Counted from the stretch's first letter, positions 8,972 to 21,488 are shown. The stretch is DNA of 64,000 bases from DASSTY01 sp035760645 (GCA_035760645.1 DASTSO010000136.1:7279-71278), one strand, 5' to 3'. The notes: generated by a model from the sequence alone, not told the origin. Translations and numbers: made by a program.

Positions 8972-10365
8972 GGCGGCTCCGCCGCTTCCGCCTCCCCCAT
9001 CCCCTCGTCCTCCTCGTCGTCTGCGTCTTCATCGCGGCGGCGGCGAGCTGGGTGCTGCCGGCGGGGCGCTTCGAGCGCCACGACGACCCGGCCACCGGGC
9101 GCAGCGTCGTCGTCCCGGGCACCTATCACCGGGTCGCGCCCGCGCCGGTCGGGCCGTTCCAGGCGGTGGTGGCGATCCCCAAGGGGCTCGAGGCCGCGGC
9201 CGACGTCGTCTTCCTCGTCTTCCTGGTGGGTGGCGCCTTCACGGTCGTGGAGCAGACCGGCGCGCTCCGGCGCGCGGTGGGCCGGCTGGTCCAGGCGATG
9301 GCGCGGCGGGAGACGTGGGTGATCCCGATCGTCTCGGCCGCGTTCGCGCTGGGCGGGCTCACCGAGAACATGCAGGAGGAGATCATCGCCTTCGTGCCGA
9401 TCCTCCTCGTGCTCGCGCGCCAGCTGGGCTTCGACGCGCTCACCGCCTGCGCGATGAGCGTCGGCTCCGCCGCCGTCGGCGCGGCGTTCAGCCCGATCAA
9501 CCCGTTCCAGGTGCAGATCGCCCAGAAGCTCGCACAACTCCAGCCCGGCTCGGGCGGGCTCTTCCGTACCGCCTTCCTCCTCCTCGCCCTCACGCTCTGG
9601 ACCTGGGCCATCGTGCGGCACGGCGCCCGGGTGCGCGCCGCGCGCGTCGCGGTCGGCCCCGCCGCGGGCGAGACCGAGGCGGAGCTCGCCGCGGCGGAGG
9701 CGGAGGTCGCGGCGGAGCAGCCGCTGGGCTGGCGGCTCACCGTGGTGCTGCTCCTCGTCGCCGCGGCGTTCGTGATGCTGGTGGTGGGACTGCAGGTGCT
9801 GGGCTGGGGCTTCGACGAGCTCTCGGCGCTCTTCCTCGTGATGGGCGTGGCCGCCGGCCTCATCGCCGGACTCGGCATCGCGGGCACCACGAATGCCTTC
9901 GTCGAGGGCTTCCGCGGGATGACCACCGCGGCGCTCCTCATCGGCTTCGCCCGGGCGATCTCGGTGGTGCTCGAGGAGGGCCAGGTGCTCGACACGCTGG
10001 TGCACGGCCTCTTCGCCCCGCTCGCCGGGCTGCCGGTGGCGGCGAGCGCCGCCGCGATGATGGCGGCGCAGGCGCTGGTGCACGTCCCGGTGCCGAGCGT
10101 GAGCGGCCAGGCGGTGCTCACGATGCCGATCCTGGTGCCGCTCTCCGACCTGCTCGGCCTGTCGCGCCAGGTGACGGTGCTCGCCTACCAGTACGGCGCC
10201 GGCCTCACCGAGCTCCTCACCCCCACCAACGGCGCCCTCATGGCCATCCTCGCCGCCGCCGGCGTCGGCTTCGACGAGTGGCTCCGCTTCGCCGTGCGCT
10301 GGGTGGTGCTGCTGGCGCTGCTGGGCCTGGTGGCGATGGGAGTGGCGGTGGCGGTGGGATTGTAG
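8968..10365 (+). CDS. YfcC/DcuC-family membrane carrier
   Basis: Polytopic inner-membrane carrier of 465 residues. Features typical of the YfcC family include the short N-terminus followed by a helix ending ASWVLPAGRFER, the periplasmic loop VVPGTYHRVAPAP, GGLTENMQEEIIAFVPILL, and FSPINPFQVQIAQKLA. A central charged linker rich in Ala/Glu splits two helix bundles, and the second half repeats the fold with VPSVSGQAVLTMPILVPLSD and LLTPTNGALMAILAA. Relatives are annotated as dicarboxylate, basic amino acid or peptide carriers; the substrate here is not determined. GTG at 8968 is the start because it overlaps the upstream stop and is followed directly by RRLRRFRLPHPLVLL. Confidence 0.88.
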   Translation: MRRLRRFRLPHPLVLLVVCVFIAAAASWVLPAGRFERHDDPATGRSVVVPGTYHRVAPAPVGPFQAVVAIPKGLEAAADVVFLVFLVGGAFTVVEQTGALRRAVGRLVQAMARRETWVIPIVSAAFALGGLTENMQEEIIAFVPILLVLARQLGFDALTACAMSVGSAAVGAAFSPINPFQVQIAQKLAQLQPGSGGLFRTAFLLLALTLWTWAIVRHGARVRAARVAVGPAAGETEAELAAAEAEVAAEQPLGWRLTVVLLLVAAAFVMLVVGLQVLGWGFDELSALFLVMGVAAGLIAGLGIAGTTNAFVEGFRGMTTAALLIGFARAISVVLEEGQVLDTLVHGLFAPLAGLPVAASAAAMMAAQALVHVPVPSVSGQAVLTMPILVPLSDLLGLSRQVTVLAYQYGAGLTELLTPTNGALMAILAAAGVGFDEWLRFAVRWVVLLALLGLVAMGVAVAVGL

Positions 10366-10454
10366 GTGCTAGGGGCTAGGGCGCGGTCGAACGGGCCCGG
10401 TGCGAGGAAACCGGCATGGGCAGGGAGCCCCTAGCCCCTAGCCCCTAGCCCCTG
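10366..10454. repeat. Intergenic inverted tandem-repeat element 2 (7-bp type)
   Basis: Left arm with two units of TAGGGGC type directly behind the carrier's stop; right arm with nearly four complementary GCCCCTA units (10427-10453). The core (10382-10426) contains GGTCGAACGGGCCCGG and GAGGAAACCGGCATGG, also found with small changes in element 3. It lies between convergent genes. Confidence 0.82.
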
Positions 10455-10456
10455 TT

Positions 10457-10882
10457 TCACCCCACCAGCCGCTCCAGATCCCCCATCTGCGCCACGCCGA
10501 CGTGGCGGCCGGCTTCCCGGCCCTGCTTGAACGCGATGAGCGTGGGGATGCCGCGGATGCCGAAGCGGCCGGCGGTGGCCTGGTTGGCGTCGGTATCGAG
10601 CTTGAGGACGAGGACCTCGCCCTGGCGAGCCGCGGCGAAGGCGTCGAGGGTGGGCGCCATCATCTTGCAGGGGCCGCACCAGTCGGCGTAGAAGTCGACC
10701 AGCACCGGCACGCTCGAGCCGGCGATGACGCGGTCGAAGTCCTCGTCGCCGGTCTTGAGGGGCCGGTCGAGGTGGAGCGGCCGGTGGCAGTGGCCGCACT
10801 TGGGCCCGAGCGAGAGCTTCTCGAGGTCGATGCGGTTCAGGGTGGCGCAGAAGGGGCACTTCACCGTTACGGGTCGAGCCAT
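10457..10882 (-). CDS. trxC: Thioredoxin 2 with N-terminal zinc ribbon
   Basis: Cytoplasmic thiol-disulfide reductant of 141 residues. An N-terminal zinc ribbon (Cys9, Cys12, Cys29, Cys32: VKCPFCA and PKCGHC) identifies the TrxC group. It is followed by a thioredoxin fold with the active site WCGPC (Cys69, Cys72) and the cis-proline region GIRGIPTLIAFKQG. ATG 10882 gives the normal N-terminus MARPVTVKCP; a longer frame to 10990 adds unrelated residues. TrxC proteins often respond to oxidative stress, but no regulator site is obvious here. The gene is convergent with the YfcC-type carrier across repeat element 2. Confidence 0.94.
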   Translation of the reverse strand: MARPVTVKCPFCATLNRIDLEKLSLGPKCGHCHRPLHLDRPLKTGDEDFDRVIAGSSVPVLVDFYADWCGPCKMMAPTLDAFAAARQGEVLVLKLDTDANQATAGRFGIRGIPTLIAFKQGREAGRHVGVAQMGDLERLVG

Positions 10883-11109
10883 GGGGGCCTCCGTCGCTCC
10901 GTCGCCGGACAAAACGTCTCCTCTGCTGGAAACATGGCCCGGCGCGCGGGGGAGACAAGTCGCCGCGCCGGGCCGGGTGACCATGCCCACAGACGTCCCC
11001 GGTGTCCCGGCGCTAGGATGGCACCAGTGTTGCGCGGATTTCCCTCACCCACGGCCCCGGCGCGTCCGGGGAGCAGCGTGGCGGGATCCCTCGACCGGGA
11101 AGGACGGTT

Positions 11110-11556
11110 ATGGAAGATATGACTGACCTCTTGATCCGCGACATGCAGCAGGACGAGGATTTCGCCGCCTGGTTCTCCGACCTGCTGGAGATGGAAGAGC
11201 ACCGTGGCACCGGCTTCCATCTCGACGATCGCTACCTGGTGCTCAGCAACGAGATCGGCGACTGGATCGGCGGGCTCCGCTTCACCCTGCGGGGCGGCGT
11301 CGCCACCCTGCTCGAGCTCGGCGTGGCCCCCGCGGCGCGGCACCAGGGCCACGCCCACCGGCTGCTCGCCGCCTTCGAGGAGCGGGCGGTGGAGCACGGG
11401 AGCCACCTGGCCGAATTCTGGACCGACGACACCCGCTCGGAGGGGCTCCTGAGTGCCCTGGGCTGGCGGGTGGTCACCCGGCGGGACGACTACATCGGGC
11501 ACCGCAGCTGGGCGCTGATGGAAAAGCCGCTCGCGCCGGCCGCGGCCGGCGGCTGA
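11110..11556 (+). CDS. GNAT-family N-acetyltransferase
   Basis: Probable acetyl-CoA-dependent acetyltransferase of 148 residues, a single compact GNAT domain. The central strand-turn-helix for acetyl-CoA is visible as LLELGVAPAARHQGHAHRLL, a fair match to the R-x-x-G-x-G/A pattern, and the fold ends with LGWRVVTRRDDYIGHRSW. The N-terminus is acidic (MEDMTDLLIRDMQQDEDF). Substrate unknown. It stands between divergent trxC and the desaturase, followed by a strong hairpin, so it looks monocistronic. Confidence 0.8.
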   Translation: MEDMTDLLIRDMQQDEDFAAWFSDLLEMEEHRGTGFHLDDRYLVLSNEIGDWIGGLRFTLRGGVATLLELGVAPAARHQGHAHRLLAAFEERAVEHGSHLAEFWTDDTRSEGLLSALGWRVVTRRDDYIGHRSWALMEKPLAPAAAGG

Positions 11557-11580
11557 CCCGTCGCCGGCGGGTGTGGAATC

Positions 11581-11622
11581 GCGGGCCCGGTGGCAATAGG
11601 TTTCTCCTGCTACCGGGCCCGC
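11581..11622 (+). terminator. Hairpin after the acetyltransferase
   Basis: GCGGGCCCGGT (11581-11591) pairs with ACCGGGCCCGC (11612-11622), with GCA/TGC extending the stem inward. It lies 25 bases behind the GNAT stop and is followed by TCTCTCC, consistent with an intrinsic terminator. Confidence 0.7.
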
Positions 11623-11671
11623 TCTCTCCCTGGAGGGGCCTCATCTTGCAGCCGAGGATGGACGACCGACC

Positions 11672-12649
11672 ATGGGCCTGACCGCGACCGCGCGTGCCTA
11701 CTTGACGAAGGTGGAAGTGCTCCGGGACCTGGAGGAGAAGGTCCACGAGCTCATGCGCAAGCACGAGGCGAAGCGCGAGCTCTGGATGCCCAGCGATCTG
11801 CTGCAGTCGGAGAACCCCGAGGTGGGCCCCGACGAGCACGTGGCGCAGCTGCGCGAGCGGGCGAAGGGGATCCCCGACTACGCGCGCGCGGCGCTGGCGC
11901 TCAACACCCTCACCGAAGAGGGGCTGCCGCACTTCCACCGCCTCATCGCCGTGCACCTGGGCGACGACAGCTTCTGGCGGGTCTGGAACAATCTCTGGAC
12001 GGCCGAGGAGGACCGGCACGGCCAGGTGCTGCACGACTACGCCCGCGACGCCCGGCTCTTCGAGCAGCGCAGGATCGAGGAGATGCAGTTCGAGTACATG
12101 CGGGCGGGCTTCCATCCCGACTGGGACAAGGACCCCTACCGCGTCTTCGTCTACACCACGCTGCAGGAGCGGGCGACGCAGTTCTCGCACGCCAACACCG
12201 GCCGGATCGTGCAGGAGTACGAGCCGGGGCTGGGCAAGATCCTGAGCATCATGGCGAGCGAGGAGGCGCGGCACTACGTCTTCTACCGCACCGTCTTCGA
12301 GGAGATCCTCGAGCGTGACCCGAACGAGGCGCTCCTCTCGGCCTCGTACCTGATGCCGGCGATCGACATGCCGGGCGTCGCGATGCCGGGCTTCAAGGAT
12401 CTCGCCGACGTGGTGCGCCGCGCCGGCATCTACGGCCCGCGCGACTACCTGCGCATCGTGCAGGAGCAGATCAAGCACTGGAAGGTCGAGAGCATCACGG
12501 GGCTGAACGAGATCGGCCGCAAGGCGCAGGAGAAGATCCTCGAGATCCCCGACCGGCTGAAGCGCATCGCCGACCTCATGGAGACGCGCAGCCGGGCGAA
12601 GACGTTCAGCTTCCCGGTCGTGTTCAACCGCGAATTCGCGATGGAATGA
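11672..12649 (+). CDS. Acyl-ACP desaturase (diiron)
   Basis: Soluble diiron enzyme of 325 residues that introduces a double bond into acyl chains on acyl carrier protein (FAB2/DesA-type family). Both Glu-Glu-x-x-His iron motifs are present, EEDRH (112-116) and SEEARH (E197, E198, H201), with further ligand candidates Glu82/83 and Glu166. The helical bundle has the family's usual length. It is followed by a lipoprotein gene whose ATG overlaps its stop, so translation is coupled. FabH at the right end of the window is the other fatty-acid gene here, but they are far apart. Confidence 0.92.
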   Translation: MGLTATARAYLTKVEVLRDLEEKVHELMRKHEAKRELWMPSDLLQSENPEVGPDEHVAQLRERAKGIPDYARAALALNTLTEEGLPHFHRLIAVHLGDDSFWRVWNNLWTAEEDRHGQVLHDYARDARLFEQRRIEEMQFEYMRAGFHPDWDKDPYRVFVYTTLQERATQFSHANTGRIVQEYEPGLGKILSIMASEEARHYVFYRTVFEEILERDPNEALLSASYLMPAIDMPGVAMPGFKDLADVVRRAGIYGPRDYLRIVQEQIKHWKVESITGLNEIGRKAQEKILEIPDRLKRIADLMETRSRAKTFSFPVVFNREFAME

Positions 12650-13161
12650 GGCGACTCGTCCCCGTGGGACTCGCCCTCGGGATGCTCCTCGCCGGGGCGG
12701 CCTGCCGCAAGGCGGCCGCCCCGGCGCATGAGGGGCAGTCCACCGCCGCGGCCGCGGGCGATCCGCCCGCGGCCGATCCCGCGGCGCAGGCCGCGGCGGA
12801 CACGCTGGGGCGCGAGCTCTTCCGGCTGGTGGACCGGGCGGTGAGCTACCGCGGGGCGCACCGCGACCGGCCGGCGCGCTCGGTGAGCGAGCTCGGGCTC
12901 GACAGCCTGAGCCCGCAGGTGGTGCGCCGCCTCGCGCTCGCCGACTCGGGCGGCGACGGCGTCATCGGGCGCGAGGTCGCCACGGTCGCCTGGCGGCGGC
13001 CGGAGGGGCGCGCGCTGCGCTCGTGCCGCGCCACCCCGCAGGTGCTGGAGGACGCGGCGCTGCAGACGGGGCGGTTCACCGTGCACTGCACCCTGGCCGC
13101 GGGCGGCGAGCGGGCGTTCGTCGTCGTCCCCGCGGGCGCCGGCCGGGGAGCGCGCCGGTGA
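12646..13161 (+). CDS. Exported protein, probable lipoprotein, unknown
   Basis: Exported protein of 171 residues; MRRLVPVGLALGMLLAGAAC ends in a cysteine that may be lipidated. The next stretch is low-complexity Ala/Pro/Asp, then a domain with DTLGRELFRLVDRAVSYRG and a strand-rich C-terminus holding two more cysteines (SCRA, HCTL). No family recognised. Its ATG overlaps the desaturase stop and its stop overlaps the GTG of the YggT gene, so three genes are translationally coupled. Position suggests an envelope or lipid context, nothing more. Confidence 0.72.
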   Translation: MRRLVPVGLALGMLLAGAACRKAAAPAHEGQSTAAAAGDPPAADPAAQAAADTLGRELFRLVDRAVSYRGAHRDRPARSVSELGLDSLSPQVVRRLALADSGGDGVIGREVATVAWRRPEGRALRSCRATPQVLEDAALQTGRFTVHCTLAAGGERAFVVVPAGAGRGARR

Positions 13162-13751
13162 GCGTCTTCGCCTGGCTCGACCTCGCTCTGCGCTGGCTCG
13201 TCGTGGCGGCGCTCGTCTATGGCGTCGTGGTCGCGCTGACGCACTGGGCGGTGCGCGCGCGGCGGCTCACCCCCTTCGGCGCCTGGCCGCGCTTCGTGCG
13301 CCGGATCAGCGATCCGGTCCTGCGGCCGGTGGAGCAGCGCGTCATCCGCTTCGGCGGCAGCCCCCAGGACGCGCCGCTCTGGCTGCTGGGCCTCATCGTG
13401 GTGCTCGGCCTCCTGCTCATCACCTTCGTGCGCTGGGTCGCGGGGTGGTGGCTGCGGATGCAGTACCTCGCGCAGGCGGGGCCCGGCGCCTGGCTCGTCG
13501 CGGGGGTGGGCGCGCTCTTCAACCTGGTCGAGCTCGCCATCTTCGTGCGGGTCATCGTCTCCTGGTTCGGCGTCTCGCCCTACCGGTCCTGGATGCGGCC
13601 GGTGATGTTCCTCACCAACTGGATCATCGAACCCCTCCGTCGCGTCCTCCCGCCGCTGGGCCCCTTCGACATGAGCCCGGTGGTGGCCTACCTGCTGCTC
13701 GCGTGGCTGATCGAGCCGGTGGTGCTGCGAGTGCTGGCGGGGGCCTTGTAG
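13158..13751 (+). CDS. YggT-family membrane protein
   Basis: Integral membrane protein of 197 residues with two YggT-type repeats: an N-terminal helix and the repeat end FVRRISDPVLRPVEQRVI, then the second repeat ELAIFVRVIVSWFGVSPY with FLTNWIIEPLRRVLPPLGPFDMSPVV, split here into FLTNWIIEPLRRVLPP and GPFDMSPVVAYLLL. YggT/YlmG proteins are linked to cell division and osmotic or membrane processes in other bacteria; the molecular role is unclear. GTG 13158 overlaps the preceding stop (GTGA) and gives a natural first helix. Repeat element 3 in order (8-bp type) begins right behind the stop. Confidence 0.85.
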   Translation: MSVFAWLDLALRWLVVAALVYGVVVALTHWAVRARRLTPFGAWPRFVRRISDPVLRPVEQRVIRFGGSPQDAPLWLLGLIVVLGLLLITFVRWVAGWWLRMQYLAQAGPGAWLVAGVGALFNLVELAIFVRVIVSWFGVSPYRSWMRPVMFLTNWIIEPLRRVLPPLGPFDMSPVVAYLLLAWLIEPVVLRVLAGAL

Positions 13752-13912
13752 GCGGGACGGCGGGCGCCTCCGTGGGCCGGGGAGCGCCGATGACGCACGG
13801 GCGGGACGGCGGGAGGGCCCGATGCAGAACGAGCCTCCGGTGCTGACTCCGGAGGCTCGCCCGGAAGACGAGTTTCCCGCCGTCCCGCCGTTCCGCCCTC
13901 CCGCCTTCCGTA
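13752..13912. repeat. Intergenic inverted tandem-repeat element (8-bp type), before metH
   Basis: GGGACGGC-type units occur twice on the left (near 13754 and 13801), separated by about 35 bases that recur in the element at 51637. The hairpin is CGAGCCTCCGG (13830-13840), an 8-base loop and CCGGAGGCTCG (13849-13859). The right arm is TCCCGCCGTCCCGCCGT and related units. It would end transcription from the YggT operon and insulate the riboswitch. Confidence 0.85.
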
Positions 13913-13933
13913 TTAGATTGGACCCACAACCGA

Positions 13934-13986
13934 TCCCCGTGGTGATTTGCGCTGATTGCGGCCACGTTAAACAACCTGCTAAAACG
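13934..13986 (+). promoter_or_regulatory. SAM-II-type riboswitch aptamer
   Basis: Matches the SAM-II (metA-type) pattern: stem P1 CGTGG (13938-13942) with CCACG (13962-13966), the loop signature GGTGATTTG, then CCACGTTAAACAA and the pseudoknot strand GCTAAAACG (13978-13986). It lies about 50 bases before the methionine synthase start, where a SAM sensor belongs. Recognition is from memory of the consensus; a covariance-model scan would settle it. Confidence 0.87.
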
Positions 13987-14022
13987 CCCCGCTGCCCGGA
14001 GCCGTTTTAGCTCCGGGCTTTG
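13978..14022 (+). terminator. Putative attenuator behind the SAM-II aptamer
   Basis: Terminator stem GCCCGGAGC (13994-14002) pairs with GCTCCGGGC (14010-14018), followed by TTTGCATT. Its loop and first downstream bases, CGTTTTAGC (14003-14011), are a perfect complement of the aptamer strand GCTAAAACG (13978-13986). The two pairings exclude each other, as expected of an antiterminator/terminator switch. The U-run is short, so the stem might instead act near the GGAGG ribosome site at 14027-14031. Confidence 0.68.
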
Positions 14023-14038
14023 CATTGGAGGACCCGCC

Positions 14039-17787
<3,749 letters not shown>

Positions 17788-17791
<4 letters not shown>

Positions 17792-19662
17792 CCGCGCTCG
17801 CCGAGCTGCTCGCCGACGGCCGCGTCCACGTCTTCGACGGGGCGATGGGCACCATGCTCTACGCCCGCGGCGTCTTCCTCAACGTCTGCTACGACGAGCT
17901 GAACCTGCGCCAGCCGGAGCTGGTGCGGGAGATCCACCGGGAGTACGTGCGCGCGGGCGCGGAGGTGCTCGAGACCAACACCTTCGGCGCCAACCCGTTC
18001 AAGCTCGCCCACCACGGGCTCGCGGCCGAGACCGAGCGGATCAACGCCGCGGCGGCGCGCCTCGCGCGCGACGCGGCCGGCGCGCACGCGAGCGTGGTGG
18101 GCGCGATCGGCCCGCTGGGCGTGCGCCTCGAGCCGTTCGGCGAGACGAGCCGCGACGAGGCGCGCGCCGCGTTCCGGCGCCAGGCGGCGGGCCTCCTGGA
18201 GGGCGGCGTGGACGGCTTCGTCCTCGAGACCTTCAGCGACGTCGACGAGCTGCGCTGCGCCGTGGAGGCGGTGCGCGCGCTCTGCGACCTCCCGATCGTG
18301 GCGCAGATGACGATCGGCACCGACGGCCGCACCCACTACGGGACCGAGCCCGAGGCGTTCGGCCCCGCCATCGAGGCGATGGGCGTGGCGGCCCTGGGCG
18401 TCAACTGCTCGGTGGGCCCGCACGGCGTGCTCGAGGCACTCGAGAAGCTGCGGCGGGTGACCACGCTGCCGCTGGTGGGCCAGCCCAACGCCGGCCTGCC
18501 GCGCGAGGTGGGCGACCGCAAGATCTACATGGCGAGCCCCGAGTACATGGCGAGCTTCGCGCGGCGGATGGTCGAGGCCGGGGCGCGCTTCGTCGGCGGC
18601 TGCTGCGGCACGACGCCCGAGCACATCCACGCGATGGTGGGCTTCGTGCAGAGCGTCTCGCCGCGGCACGCCACGGTGCGCGTGAGCCAGCCGGTGCACG
18701 TCGCCGCGCTCGAGCCGGTGCCGCTCGCCGCGCGCTCGGGGCTGGGCGCGAAGCTCGCGCGCGGGGCCTTTCTCACCACGGTCGAAATCGTGCCGCCCAA
18801 GGGCACCGACCCCGCGCCGATGTTCGACCAGGCGCGCGCGCTCAAGGCGGCCGGGGTGGACGCGGTGAACGTGCCCGACGGCCCGCGCGCCCAGAGCCGC
18901 ATGGGCGCGCTCGTCTCCGGCCTCCTCATCGAGCGCGAGGTGGGGCTCGAGGCGGTGGTCCACTACGCCTGCCGCGACCGCAACCTCCTCGGCATGCTCT
19001 CCGATCTCCTCGGCGCCGCCGCGGGCGAGCTCCGCAACCTGCTCCTCATCACCGGCGATCCGCCGAAGATGGGCCCCTACCCCGACGCGACCGCCGTCTT
19101 CGACATCGACTCGATCGGGCTCACCAACCTCGTCGCCCGCCTCAACCGCGGGCTCGATCCCGGCGGCAACGCCCTGGGCTCGCAGACGCAGTTCGTCATC
19201 GGCGTCGGCGTGAACCCCGCCGCCCCCGACCTCGAGCGCGAGCTCCGGCGCTTCGCCTGGAAGGTGGAGGCGGGGGCGGAGTACGCCGTCACCCAGCCGG
19301 TCTTCGATCTCGAGCAACTCGACCGCTTCCTCGACCGCGTGGCCCACCTCGCGCTGCCGATCGTGGCCGGCATCTGGCCCCTCGTCTCCCTCCGGAACGC
19401 CGAGTTCCTCGCCAACGAGGTCCCCGGCGTGACCATCCCCCCCGCCGTGCTCGACCGGATGCGCCGCGCGAGCGCGGCCGGCAAGGACGCCGCGCTGGCC
19501 GAGGGGGTCGCGATCGCCCGGGAGATGCTCGCCGCCGTGCGCGGGCGGGTGCAGGGCGTGCAGGTCTCCGCCCCGCTGGGGCGGGTGCCGGTGGCGCTGG
19601 AGGTGCTGGAGGGGGTGTTGGGCGGGACGGCGGAAGGGCGGGAGGGCGGGAGGGTGGCCTAG
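17788..19662 (+). CDS. Fused homocysteine S-methyltransferase / methylenetetrahydrofolate reductase
   Basis: Bifunctional 624-residue protein of the YitJ type. The N-terminal half is a homocysteine methyltransferase domain (FDGAMGTMLYARG, zinc Cys in GVNCSVGPHG and GGCCGTTPEHI). The C-terminal half, from about residue 325, is a MetF-type flavin reductase (FLTTVEIVPPKGTDPAP, LLITGDPPKMGPYP, EYAVTQPVFDLEQLDRF). It makes 5-methyl-THF, the donor MetH needs, so the pair forms a complete last step of methionine synthesis under one SAM switch. ATG 17788 overlaps the metH stop. The last dozen residues (GGTAEGREGGRVA) are coded by repeat-element DNA and are probably not part of the fold. Confidence 0.93.
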
Positions 19663-19740
19663 CGCACGGGCGCGCTCCACCGGGCGGCGCCGTTTCCCGC
19701 CCTCCCGCCGTCCCGCCGTCCCGCCTATCTTCCCGCCGTT
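19618..19740. repeat. Intergenic inverted tandem-repeat element (8-bp type), overlapping a gene end
   Basis: The left arm (GGGACGGC and GGGAGGGC units, 19620-19655) lies inside the 3' end of the upstream coding sequence. The right arm (CCCGCCGTCCCGCCGTCCCGCC and relatives, 19696-19738) fills the gap before the acyl-CoA dehydrogenase. The core hairpin is weaker than in the sister elements (AGCGC/GCGCT with GGTGG/CCACC). Confidence 0.75.
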
Positions 19741-19779
19741 CAGCCCCACCCATCACCCGATTTTCGAGGCAGCGAGACC

Positions 19780-20943
19780 ATGGCGGACGTCGCCACCGCG
19801 CCGCAGGCGCTGACGGTTCTGACGGAAGAGGAAGCGATGTTCCGCGATGCGGTGCGGGACTTCGCCGAGAGCGAGATCAAGCCCCACGTCGAGGAGATGG
19901 ACGAGGCCGGCAAGTTCCGCCAGGACCTCATCCCCAAGTTCTTCGAGCTGGGCCTCATGGGCATCGAGGTGCCGGAGCAGTGGGGCGGCGCCGCGGGCAC
20001 GATCATGATGGCCACGATCGCCATCGAGGAGCTGGCGCGCGTGGACGCCAGCGCCGCGATCTACGTGGACGTGCACAACACGCTCGTCAACAACGCCATC
20101 CTGCGCTGGGCGAGCGAGGAGCAGAAGGCGCGCTACTTCCCGCGCATGACCACCGGCATGCTCGGCGCCTTCGCCCTCAGTGAGCCCGCGAGCGGGAGCG
20201 ACGCCTTCGCCCTCGAGTGCAAGGCGGAGGACAAGGGCGACCACTGGGCGCTCACGGGCCGCAAGTTCTGGATCACCAACGGCGCCGAGGCGGAGATCTT
20301 CATCGTCTTCGCCAACACCGACTTCTCGAAGGGCTACAAGGGCATCACCGCCTTCCTCGTCGAGAAGGGCTTCGAGGGCTTCGCCATCGGCAAGAAGGAG
20401 AACAAGCTCGGCATCCGCGCCTCGAGCACCACGGAGCTCATCCTCGAGGGCGCCAAGGTGCCGAAGGCGAACGTGATGGGCCCGGTGGGCCAGGGCTACA
20501 AGATCGCCATCGAGACGCTGAACGAGGGGCGCATCGGCATCGGCGCGCAGATGATCGGGCTCGCGCGCGGCGCGCTCGAGGCGGCGACGGCCTACGTGAA
20601 GGAGCGGCGCCAGTTCGGCAAGGCGATCGCCGAATTCCAGGGCGTGCAGTTCCAACTCGCCCAGATGTACACCGAGCTCGAGGCGGCGCGCCTCATGGTC
20701 TACAACGCCGCCCGCCTCAAGGACGCGGGCCAGCCGTTCGCCAACGAGGCGGCGATGGCCAAGCTCTTCAGCTCGCAGGTGGCGAACCGGATCGCGGGCG
20801 ACGCGCTCGAGCTCTTCGGCGGCTACGGCTACTCGAAGGAGTACCCGGCGGAGAAGTACTTCCGCGACGCCAAGATCGGCGCGATCTACGAGGGCACGAG
20901 CAACATGCAGCTCCAGACGATCGCCAAGTTCCTGCTGAAGTGA
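19780..20943 (+). CDS. Acyl-CoA dehydrogenase
   Basis: FAD enzyme of 387 residues that forms the 2,3-double bond of acyl-CoA, feeding electrons to ETF. Signature GAFALSEPASGSDA for flavin and substrate binding, the FWITNGAEAEIFIV strand, helix RRQFGKAIAEFQGVQFQLA, and the C-terminal catalytic region FRDAKIGAIYEGTSNMQLQT with the usual glutamate. The sequence suits a short- or branched-chain enzyme, but chain length cannot be read directly. It stands alone between an upstream repeat element and a bidirectional terminator, with no ETF or thiolase gene nearby. Confidence 0.95.
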   Translation: MADVATAPQALTVLTEEEAMFRDAVRDFAESEIKPHVEEMDEAGKFRQDLIPKFFELGLMGIEVPEQWGGAAGTIMMATIAIEELARVDASAAIYVDVHNTLVNNAILRWASEEQKARYFPRMTTGMLGAFALSEPASGSDAFALECKAEDKGDHWALTGRKFWITNGAEAEIFIVFANTDFSKGYKGITAFLVEKGFEGFAIGKKENKLGIRASSTTELILEGAKVPKANVMGPVGQGYKIAIETLNEGRIGIGAQMIGLARGALEAATAYVKERRQFGKAIAEFQGVQFQLAQMYTELEAARLMVYNAARLKDAGQPFANEAAMAKLFSSQVANRIAGDALELFGGYGYSKEYPAEKYFRDAKIGAIYEGTSNMQLQTIAKFLLK

Positions 20944-20966
20944 CCTGACGCCGGGACGCGCGCACG

Positions 20967-21010
20967 CAAAACCGGGGGTCGGCCAGTGGCCGACCCCCGG
21001 TGGTGTTTTG
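20967..21010. terminator. Bidirectional terminator
   Basis: Perfect 14-bp stem ACCGGGGGTCGGCC (20971-20984), loop AGT, complement to 21001. It is flanked by GCAAAA on the left and GTTTTGC on the right, so it has a T-run in both directions. It separates convergent genes. Confidence 0.88.
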
Positions 21011-21037
21011 CGAAGAGTGTGGCGTTCCGTCCGCCCG

Positions 21038-21250
21038 TTACATCCCGCCGCTACGGCCACCGCCGCTGCCGCCGCCGCTGCTGCCGCCACCGCCGCCGCC
21101 GCCGGTACGTCCGGCGCCGCCCTGCTGCGAGCCGCCCTGCTGCGAGCCGCCGCCGGTGCGTCCGGCGCCGCCCTGCTGCCCGCCGCCCATGTCGCGGTCA
21201 CGGTTCGAGCCACCACCCGTGCCGCCCTGGCGGTTCGTCTGATCGGCCAT
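21038..21250 (-). CDS. Glycine-rich small protein, unknown
   Basis: A 70-residue low-complexity protein: MADQTNRQGGTGGGSNRDRD, then Gly/Gln/Ser repeats of the type GGSQQGG and GGAGRTGG, ending in a poly-Gly/Ser tail. A strong GGAGGGACGT ribosome site before ATG 21250 and its own bidirectional terminator argue for a real gene despite the simple composition. It has no signal peptide. It may be disordered; stress-linked Gly-rich proteins of this sort are common but uncharacterised. No function assigned. Confidence 0.55.
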   Translation of the reverse strand: MADQTNRQGGTGGGSNRDRDMGGGQQGGAGRTGGGSQQGGSQQGGAGRTGGGGGGGSSGGGSGGGRSGGM

Positions 21251-21344
21251 ACGTCCCTCCGTTCGTTGCATTGCTGGACCTGCTACTGCGTACTCCCTGG
21301 AATCGCAGCCCGTCGCGCCGGCTGCGTGGGAACTGTCTGCGTCC

Positions 21345-21380
21345 TGCGGTACTGCCTACGGTACTGCCTGCGGTACTGCC
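21345..21380. repeat. 12-bp tandem repeat, three copies
   Basis: Three copies of TGCGGTACTGCC (the middle one begins TACGG) in the 238-base gap between two small minus-strand genes, upstream of the glycine-rich gene. The rest of the gap holds nothing I can assign. Confidence 0.8.
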
Positions 21381-21488
21381 GGAGCCGCGACCCGCGCGCA
21401 CGCACCTCGTATCGGCGAACCACGCACGGCTCGCAGCTCCCAGCCGCTCCGGCCACTGCCCGGACCGGCCGTCCTCTCCGCCGCCGGT

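Noticed and set aside
13822..14010. Short frame MQNEPPVLTPEARPEDEF before metH
   Set aside because: It reads through the repeat-element hairpin and the riboswitch. The same Pro/Arg peptide arises wherever this element is translated.
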